NCBI RefSeq assembly: GCF_905163445.1
Contig: NC_053201.1
Coordinates: 754,001-818,000, forward strand
Direction: 5' to 3'
From: Pararge aegeria
Lineage: Eukaryota; Arthropoda; Insecta; Lepidoptera; Nymphalidae
DNA: 64,000 bases
The notes under the pieces were generated by a model. That model was given only the letters and a program-made list of their open reading frames with translations. It was not told the DNA's origin and did not search any database. The translations under genes were made by a program, and so were the position numbers. This document shows positions 56,777 through 64,000 of the stretch, in pieces (positions within the stretch are counted from its first letter, which is position 1; every line of letters starts with the position of its first letter).

Positions 56777-57653
56777 ACAAAATTAATTGAAAAAAAAAAC
56801 AGAATAAAGAATTTTTCGCGTGAAGAAGTAATCTCAGGTTTTTTTGTTATTGTTTAATTTTTTTTATTAATCAATAAAGGATGTAAATTAGCGCTAAAAA
56901 AACAACGCTAAAGTAATATTAACATGTAAACTCGTCACTATTAGATGAGATTAAGTATGTTTGGTTTTATAGCCGTGTATAGGTAATAAGGGTAACAAAG
57001 GTATATTATAAAATCCCCCGGGAAAGAATATTTAAAAAAATTAATAATAATAATATTATTTATTAGAAACAGTATACATTTAGTACAGTATAGAAAAAAA
57101 AATATGAATCGTCATAGTTACATTTGTAGAAACTGTATAGAAATTACCAGACCAACCGTTTGGTTAGTTACAATATATAATTAATGCAAAATTTGATTGA
57201 CTATTTTCGATTTAATTTGTGTTGAGAAAGATTTGTATTACCTTATAATAATACTAACCTAATTCCAATAAGTGTTTAACAAACGGAACCATTGCTATCA
57301 TTATGCAGAGGTTACATTATCCCTGTTGTATTGTCGGTGTACTTATTTAAAATTACGACAAATCTCTCATTTTGTGATATAATTTTTGCATCACATCGCA
57401 CCCTTTGTAAAACTTATCGGGGCTGAGGAAATTATATAGAGCTGGCATTACCCTAATTGGAAAATAAATTGATTTTCGTTTGCTTTTTTATTGCACAATA
57501 ACAGAAAAAAAAACATATCACAGGGCGACTAGCTGTTCCTAAAATTATTAGCCCAAAAGGGATAAGTTTGTTTAAAATAAAGCGATTCAGTATTTCCAAC
57601 CGAGCCATGCAGAGTCCTGTATTCTTCCTATGAGGAATCATCCATCCTGCAGG

Positions 57654-57705
57654 AATAAGGCTTCATTAATTCAGGAAGGCCTTTCTGAATTAATGAAGCC
57701 TTATT
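57654..57705. repeat. near-perfect 52-bp palindrome
   Basis: Arms 57654-57674 and 57685-57705 (AATAAGGCTTCATTAATTCA then G) are exact complements; the centre AAGGCCTT is itself palindromic, with a single mismatched pair between. Confidence 0.92.
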
Positions 57706-58855
57706 GAAGTTCAGACCGGTCAAAGAGACAAAAAGATTTAATCTGTGTGTCGATACCTCGAAGATACTCTTTCATGTCTCACATAATAAAAGACCTCAGA
57801 TATAAAATTAATGATAACATTGTAAATAGTTGATGTGTGGAAAAAAACAACTGCTGTTTCTTGGCGAATTCATCGGTATCTGCCATTTGAACATTTGCTA
57901 GAGTCACTAGAAATAGACAGACTTGATGTCTCGAAACTGTTTATTAAGTAAGCCTACTTGAAATAAATGAAACTGTCGAATTTTAGGCAGAATTTCGTTC
58001 CTAAGTTTTAATATGATTTGTGATATCAAACTCGATGGTTCTTGTATACATAGATGAGAAGTAACCACATATCGAATAATAAGTTAAAAAAGGTGTTTGA
58101 GTACCTACTTAATACAGACTGAGAACTAATAGGTACTGTGACTCAATTAAGGCAATTTAGTGTTAAAATCACAGACAGAGACACAATATAACTTTGTCTA
58201 TTTTTAAATGTTTTTAACTCTGAGGCTAAGGATGCTATAAAGATCTCACTCATGGCATGTTACAACATATCACAAAATCTTGTTGAACTCCTTACTAATA
58301 TTATTAATGCAAAATGTGTTTGTATGTTAGTTATTTCGTCCACCCTAAGCCAACAATCAACTTCATCTTTGGCATAGAGTAAGTTGTTAGGATAGAAAGT
58401 ACGGCTTTTTGTCAGTATAAAAAATTCCACAAGAGATTTGTAAGAAAGTTGTAATGAAAATAGACGAATAACGCGGGCAACAAATAGAAAATAAATACTC
58501 ACTGACTCATGAAAACGTGAAAAAAAAAAACAACATAAACGTAAAGACAAAACACTAGCAACAGCTCTATACATTTATCTAACACTTTCAGTACTGGCGG
58601 TCAAAGAACATTCTCTATAAATAGTAATGACCGCGGTCTGTCGGTACATTGCTTCACAAGTAGAGCTAGGGGCGCTTTCGACCCCACTACAAAAACGTTA
58701 TATTTTAAATATCCGTGAAAGTACTGGAAGGTTAGATATAAAAGTGACATATTAGTGAAAAATTAAATTAAAAAAAATTCTGTAGAATAATAAAAAAAAA
58801 TTTAATACATAATTTTTTTTTGGATTTATTGAGTGATAAATATAATTATTTGGGT
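57706..58855. other. AT-rich sequence with one Helitron-like repeat
   Basis: A family F tail is at 57935-57975 and a family I repeat at 58290-58490 (CTAATATTATTAATGCAAAA, GGCATAGAGTAAGTTG). Otherwise unassigned. Confidence 0.45.
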
Positions 58856-58864
58856 GTTTCAGTT
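58836..58864 (+). promoter_or_regulatory. candidate core promoter of the secreted-protein gene
   Basis: An ATAAATATA stretch at 58836-58844 precedes TCAGTT at 58859-58864, which matches the arthropod initiator. If the A at 58861 is the start of transcription the 5' UTR would be 16 bases. The same TTTCAG could instead be a splice acceptor of a 5' UTR exon. Confidence 0.3.
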
Positions 58865-58876
58865 CGACTGAGAAAA

Positions 58877-58910
58877 ATGAAGGCTTTTACATCAGTATTA
58901 TTGTGTATCG
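58877..58910 (+). CDS. secreted protein exon 1
   Basis: Start context GAGAAAAATG is good. Thirty-four coding bases, phase 1. It encodes most of the hydrophobic core of the signal peptide. Confidence 0.7.
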
Positions 58911-61900
58911 GTGAGTTCAACTTATTTAATGTAAACTATTTATTTATTCTTTAAAATAATTGTTTTATAAATATAACCTAAAATAAACTATTTAAAAATA
59001 AATAAAATCTAAAATGTCCTCGAAGCAACTTTGGATGGCCAAACTAATTCGTTGGCCAAGGTAACTGCCCGCTCTAGGATCAAACTTATTTCATTAACAA
59101 TTTATTTTTTATAATTTTATTAAAATCAAAATCATTTTAATTTACATTAATTAACTAATATAATTATCATGAAAACAATTATTTTTATTTAGCTATCAAA
59201 ATAACTTTTAATAAATTCAAATCATAATGTAGCTTCTTCAATTAATTTATTATAATATAATTTAATAAATTTATTTTCATTCAAATTTCCTACAGAAGAA
59301 GAAAATTGAAACTATCGCACTAATACATGCTATGCCATAAACATTATTTTAGGCTGTACTGATATATTTTTTTAATTACTTAGGTCATTATTTTAGTGAC
59401 ATGTTCATAATTTAAATACTTACCTTCTGATTTTTGTATCTATTCAACTGAGTATATTATTAATAAAAATATTGCCGAAAGCCTTATGAATTTTCTTACT
59501 GGTCGTATAACTTACTTACTAGTCTAAACAATATTTTCATTACTTTTGAGTTATTTTTTTTATCTCAATTATTTTGTAGGCCATTTTAAACCCCGTTATT
59601 ATTTATGTATGTTAAGAAACTTTCCTTTATAAATCACCTTTTATTATTTTTAAAACAAACTTTAGACGTAAAATTAAAGAAAATATTGTTAACATTTAAC
59701 GACAAAATAAACTACAAGTATACTTTTTATTGATGTTCATGATATGCATGTTATCGTGCCCAATCACTGCATTCTTAACATAAACAGAACGAAAAAGTAT
59801 ATCTACCTAGTTAAAATAACCAAGTAAAGATGGTAGATCGAAAATAATAAAAAACATGTTTTAATTTCAAGAAGCCCACTTTACAAGACGGACATGAAGA
59901 TTTTAAAGACGTATAATCTTTTAGTCATGTCTGTCTGTTTGTAATGACTCTACCAGTACCACCGACCGTTTCGAAAAGCAGATTGGAATCAAAAAAATCG
60001 TTAAACACGGCCATCGTGCTTTGTATGCAGTACGTAATGCACTACGTATTATAGTTTACTGGTTTTAAATTATGAAAACCACATTACTTATCCATTACAA
60101 TTAATATGTGATATTATATGTTAATTACTTTCTACTGAAACCGAAGATCGTGTAATTATATGAAAACCGCAACGTGTGGTCATGAACTTTCAATAAAGGC
60201 TTTGAATTACGTTTTTAAAAAAAAATATTGTAACGTGTCAAAGATATCATCTGAAATTAAATGATAAAATCTAATGCAATTTCCTGAAATGTATTTTTTA
60301 AAGGTAGCTTAATATTAATAGTCCTACACGTTAAACTAAATTATGTTTTGCTTCTGACACTCAGATTATTTCACTCATATTTTTTCTTAAATCTTTTTGT
60401 TTTTAATATATAAAAAACTTAATTTACAAATTTGTATTTGCCATGCACTGAAATTAATTTATTTTAATCTCAGATTTAATTCAGAGACAAAATATTTTCA
60501 GCTGCTTGAATTTAAACCTGAGTATTTAATAATGACGCGATAATGTATGGAAATATTACAAACGTAACAAATCGATGAAAGCGATACTGATTATAATTTC
60601 TTTACTAATGCAACTTTTACCTATTATGAATAATTGATTTTATCACCAAATAAATTGTAACGTTAACGTGTAATATCACGCTAACATTGTTACGTAGTCC
60701 GGTAAGTATATAACAAAAAAATGCAACAAGTCAATAATTAAAAGGGGATGTTACCTAATCAATATTACAGCTAGGAAGTAAATACATACACACTTCCGAA
60801 CTGGTTCGATTTATTCGATTCTGCTCTACAATATTAAATAATAAACTCGGATCAGTGAATCGGACGATTGTGCGTGTAATTGGCTATAATTAATTATTAT
60901 GTAGTTTTGCTTACATAAAATCACACGGATTTGTTAGTTTTTGTTTATGAGTGATTAATTATATTGTTCAATCCAATTAACGTTTAGTATTGGATTAGTC
61001 ACAATGTTGTTTGAAATGTAGACTTCTACGATCTGCCTTCCGAACCGGTCACTACAAACAGACTGTTTTGAAATAAGTTAATTTTGAATTTTTTTGTTAT
61101 TATACTTCATTTTAAAATCTGCTTTTTTATCATTGGCCATAACATATTACACCGTTTGATTGAAAACCAAAAGTAAACCACAAATGTTCAATTTGCAACC
61201 CTTAATTCAGTTTAACGCGTAGGTAATCTAAGTTTGGACTCTCCCTGTCTTGAATGATTTTCAAGACAGGGAGACCTGCACCAGACCTTTCCCAAACATG
61301 TTTTGTCAACAAACCCTTCCTAACATCTGTTCTAATCAATGAAGGAACTCTTACTTCCGATACACTAAATCAGAACTCCTTCAATGATCCGTTGAAAAAA
61401 AAAATTTTACACACGAAGTGAAACTTCTGAAAATTAGCCAACGAGATTGACATGGATGTAGAGTTTTGAAGAGATGTAGATGAATGAAACGTTTATTATT
61501 TCTTGCAAAGCTTAATAATACTTGCGTACTATACTGAGTAACATAACATTTTATTTAGTTTCAAATAGGATACACACAATCTGTAATGTATTCTATCTCA
61601 TTCTCTCCTGTACATTTATGTATTTGTTAATTTACCGTGACGCATTTTCATTTCATAGGGTTTCTAATCAAAGAGTTTCACTTCAAAAAGTGTTTCTGTG
61701 TGTGTCATCAGTTTAAAATATCTATATAATATAACATTTGCTATTTTTGTTACAGGGACACTGTCTCTCGTATCATCAGCACCGGCCGGCCACAAACATT
61801 CCCCACAAAGAGCTGAATACAACTACGATTATGACAACTCAAAATCGGCTCAACCAAGGGAACAGCAAGAGTCAGCCAGCCACTACGACGCCTACATCCA

Positions 61901-62013
61901 GGATGTCCAAACAGCAGCCACTGGTGGGAACACAGCGAAGAAGGGCTTCAGTCAGGGCAGTGGTCTGAGGACGATAGCTGTAGGGTCAGCCAATCAAGCG
62001 AAGACTGCGTTAG
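58877..62013 (+). CDS. secreted protein, first two coding exons (3' part missing)
   Basis: Exon 58877-58910 (MKAFTSVLLCI plus one base; donor ATCG|GTGAGT) joins exon 61756-62013 in phase (G|GG). Residues 1-20 are a clear signal peptide ending VSSA, with PAG following, so the product should be secreted. Residues 21-60 are His/Tyr/Asp/Gln-rich (EYNYDYDNS); residues 61-97 carry KKGFSQGSGLRTIAVGSANQ. That last motif resembles the start of the conserved region of insect secreted DUF745 proteins, from memory and not searched. Exon 2 ends at a good donor (GTTAG|GTAAGC), so more exons are expected; I do not see them before 64000. Function unknown. Confidence 0.72.
58911..61755 (+). other. intron 1 of the secreted-protein gene
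   Basis: 2.85 kb, very AT-rich and nearly free of the repeats that fill other introns, apart from family F pieces near 59880-59990 and 61020-61090 and a 15-bp hairpin at 61240-61274 (TCTCCCTGTCTTGAA, loop TGATT). Confidence 0.6.
61756..62013 (+). CDS. secreted protein exon 2
   Basis: Acceptor TATTTTTGTTACAG. Eighty-five full codons, GC-rich against an AT-rich background, phase 1 at both ends. Confidence 0.75.
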
Positions 62014-62043
62014 GTAAGCGCCATGTTGGTCATCTCTTCACAC

Positions 62044-62152
62044 CCCAACTTTGCTACTATACCTAACTTAGCTACTACACCTATCCTAGCTACTTTACAT
62101 AACTTAGCTACTATACCCATCTTAGCTAATATACCTAACTTAGCTATTTAAC
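62044..62152. repeat. 18-bp tandem repeat, six units
   Basis: CCTAACTTAGCTACTATA and variants, starting 30 bases after the exon 2 donor of the secreted-protein gene. Confidence 0.8.
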
Positions 62153-62409
62153 CACGTTAAAAAATAAATTCTCCAATGTGCGTTTTGCATAACGAAGCGT
62201 TAGTAACATAATGAGTGTCACAACAAAAAAAAATATATAAATAGAAAAACAACAACCCTTACTCGTAACAACCAATCAGGAGTCAGAGTGCTAATGAAGG
62301 TCACGATGACGCATAGACGGCCGCGTGCGCGATCGGTATCGATAGCGGGTTGCATTGCGTGCACATTCCTACTGTCAGTGACATTAATTGCCCGACGACT
62401 CAGTTTAAA

Positions 62410-62547
62410 ATGCTTGGATAATCAACTTAATCTTTGGCATAGAGTTAGTTGAGAGGACGGATTATTATATAGTATTACAGGCTACTTTTATCAAAAAAAC
62501 TTTGTCAAAAGCCTAAATAAACGCAGACGAACACCGGGGAAAACAGC
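62410..62547 (+). repeat. Helitron-like repeat (family I), 3' part
   Basis: GGATAATCAACTTAATCTTT, GGCATAGAGTTAGTTGAGAG and AAATAAACGCAGACGAACAC then AACAGCTTA, abutting the MITE at 62548. Confidence 0.65.
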
Positions 62548-62866
62548 TTAGGGGGCGTCCATAAATTACGCCAGGTGTTTTTTTTTTAGTTTTCTAATAA
62601 AATCTCACGACACCTCACCAGGGGAGGTAGGGAGCTACCTCCCCTGGTGAGATGTCGTGAGATTTTATTCAACCCCCTCCCTCATCCCCCAATCTCCAAA
62701 CCAGAAAAGTATAATTTTTTTTTAATTTAATCAGAAAAAAAATGCGTGATATTTGCCGAGACCCGAGACTCGTTGACTACGTTGGAGACAACGTAAGATT
62801 AGATGAGATTTGACTCGACCCCCTCCCCTCCTTAAACATCCCACGTATTTTATGAACACCCCCTAA
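62548..62866. mobile_element. MITE with GGGGGCGTCCATAAATTACG ends and a large internal hairpin
   Basis: The left end 62548-62570 and right end 62844-62866 (CGTATTTTATGAACACCCCC) are complementary with few mismatches. Inside, arms 62596-62630 and 62635-62669 match at 34 of 35 positions around a GGAG loop. No open frame. Confidence 0.75.
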
Positions 62867-63454
62867 TATCTTTAATATTTTATACCGATAACGGAACCTT
62901 CGAGAAATAATGTTTAGCGTAAGATAGGCTTAGGTTTAAATGCTTTGTTTTGCTTACAACAACAAAAACATGCTCTTTTACTTACAAGAAAACTTAAGAC
63001 TCCCTTTTTTATTATTATTTTAATTGATGACTCGATAAGGACACTATAATTAATAAGCAACATTTACAAATCTTGACAATATGAGTTTTAATTTTTTCTT
63101 ACATATAAAAAGCGACTTTGCTACAAAAATCTCTTTTGGGAGATATAGTTGCACTCCCACAAAATGAATAGCTTTTACACCAAGTTTAGTTCTTGTCTTC
63201 TTCTCAAGCTACTTGTAATTTGTGTATGTTGGATTCGGATATGTGTATTTTGACTGCAAGTAAGGTTCTAAGTGAGGTTTCAAATTTTTAATTTTGTATC
63301 TAAAAAAGACCAATATTAAGACCAACATCTGATCCCATGGATTGAATCTCTAAAATAAAATAAGCATGTATTATCAGCATATAAAAATAATACTTCATCA
63401 AATCCTAAATTCTTTCCTTATGTTGAACAAGAATAAAAGGGGGGCTAGAATGAG

Positions 63455-63592
63455 CACCTGTGGTACAATGTGGATGGCATCGGGTGGCATGCATTTTGCA
63501 GGATGTACGAGTATATCTCGCACACCCTGCGAAGTGTTGCTTTGTTAACTGTGGCCCATTTACTTCGTCCGTCAATTGTTACTTTAAAAAAT
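63455..63592 (+). repeat. SINE family D, 3' part
   Basis: GGATGGCATCGGGTGGCATG, CACACCCTGCGAAGTGTTGC and CGTCCGTCAATTGTTACTTT. Confidence 0.65.
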
Positions 63593-63720
63593 TACCAATC
63601 AGTTCTATTATTGTAATTATCCAAATTTCAAAGTCCAAATCGACTAAAATCTCGTCGTCCCGTTTATTCCGAGGCTCATAAAATAAGGAAATTTAACCTA
63701 GAAAATAGCTGAAGATAAGA

Positions 63721-64000
63721 ATGGAAAGCTACCCGGGGCGGCGGGGACCGACAACATATCTCTTCAATCCCACAATGAAACCCAAGGGTTTCCATCTGCC
63801 TCGTAACCTGTGGTGTCGACTGAACTGGCTAAGATCAGGGCATGGACACTGCAACTATCTTTTGCATAAGTGGGGTTGGAAACTATCTGCTACATGTACC
63901 TGTGGCGAAGAATATCAGACGATGGAGCATATAATCCAGCGCTGCCCCATCATTTTATACCAGGGATTGCCCAACGACCTTTTTGATCTCCCTGCTCGGA
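63721..64000 (+). mobile_element. non-LTR retrotransposon ORF2, C-terminal fragment (runs off the edge)
   Basis: An open frame from 63721 to the window end includes FHLPRNLWCRLNWLRSGHGH, LLHKWGWKLSATCTCGEE and EHIIQRCP. The spacing Cys-x-Cys-x8-His-x4-Cys matches the zinc-knuckle-like C-terminus found after the reverse transcriptase of many insect LINE elements. An in-frame TAG lies a few codons upstream, so it is a truncated or pseudogene copy, not an intact element. Confidence 0.8.

Noticed and set aside
62596..62669. Transcription terminator hairpin
   Set aside because: Hairpin plus T-run resembles a bacterial terminator, but the sequence is eukaryotic and lies within a MITE.

Overview
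This window is nuclear DNA from an insect, almost certainly a moth or butterfly. It is AT-rich and intron-split, and it is packed with repeat types typical of Lepidoptera: several tRNA-derived SINEs, 3' ends of non-LTR retrotransposons with (ATC)n tails, Helitron-like repeats ending in GCGGGCAACAGCTAGT, and hAT-type MITEs with CAGTGGCGTGCA ends. Only a few percent is coding. Nothing prokaryotic (operons, CRISPR, Shine-Dalgarno sites) is present.

Layout. 204-278 (+) is the last coding exon of a gene that starts before the window. 4912-9291 (-) is a six-exon gene I do not recognise; every splice phase agrees across all five junctions, giving about 335 residues with a coiled-coil segment. 14445-15686 (-) is Jupiter, a small microtubule-associated protein of the Jupiter/HN1 family, in two coding exons. 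16000-37800 is mostly repeats and unassigned AT-rich sequence. 37841-47921 (+) is a complete seven-exon taxilin gene (705 residues) with an unusually long charged C-terminal tail. 48000-58850 holds no gene I can support, but contains a 17-bp minisatellite and two striking palindromes. 58877-62013 (+) holds the first two coding exons of a secreted protein whose remaining exons are missing or outside the window. 63721-64000 (+) is the C-terminal end of a retrotransposon ORF2 running off the edge.

The genes do not form a pathway. Jupiter (microtubules) and taxilin (syntaxin-linked vesicle traffic) are independent housekeeping genes in a repeat-rich neighbourhood.

I did not find an obvious new biological system. 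The observations most worth following are the unrecognised coiled-coil gene, whose 3' end may read into a SINE-like repeat; a recurring set of short, perfect or near-perfect inverted duplications with tiny loops, some demonstrably built inside known repeats; and MITE insertions with intact 8-bp target duplications that date repeat layers. All assignments come from reading the sequence by eye; no database search was run.
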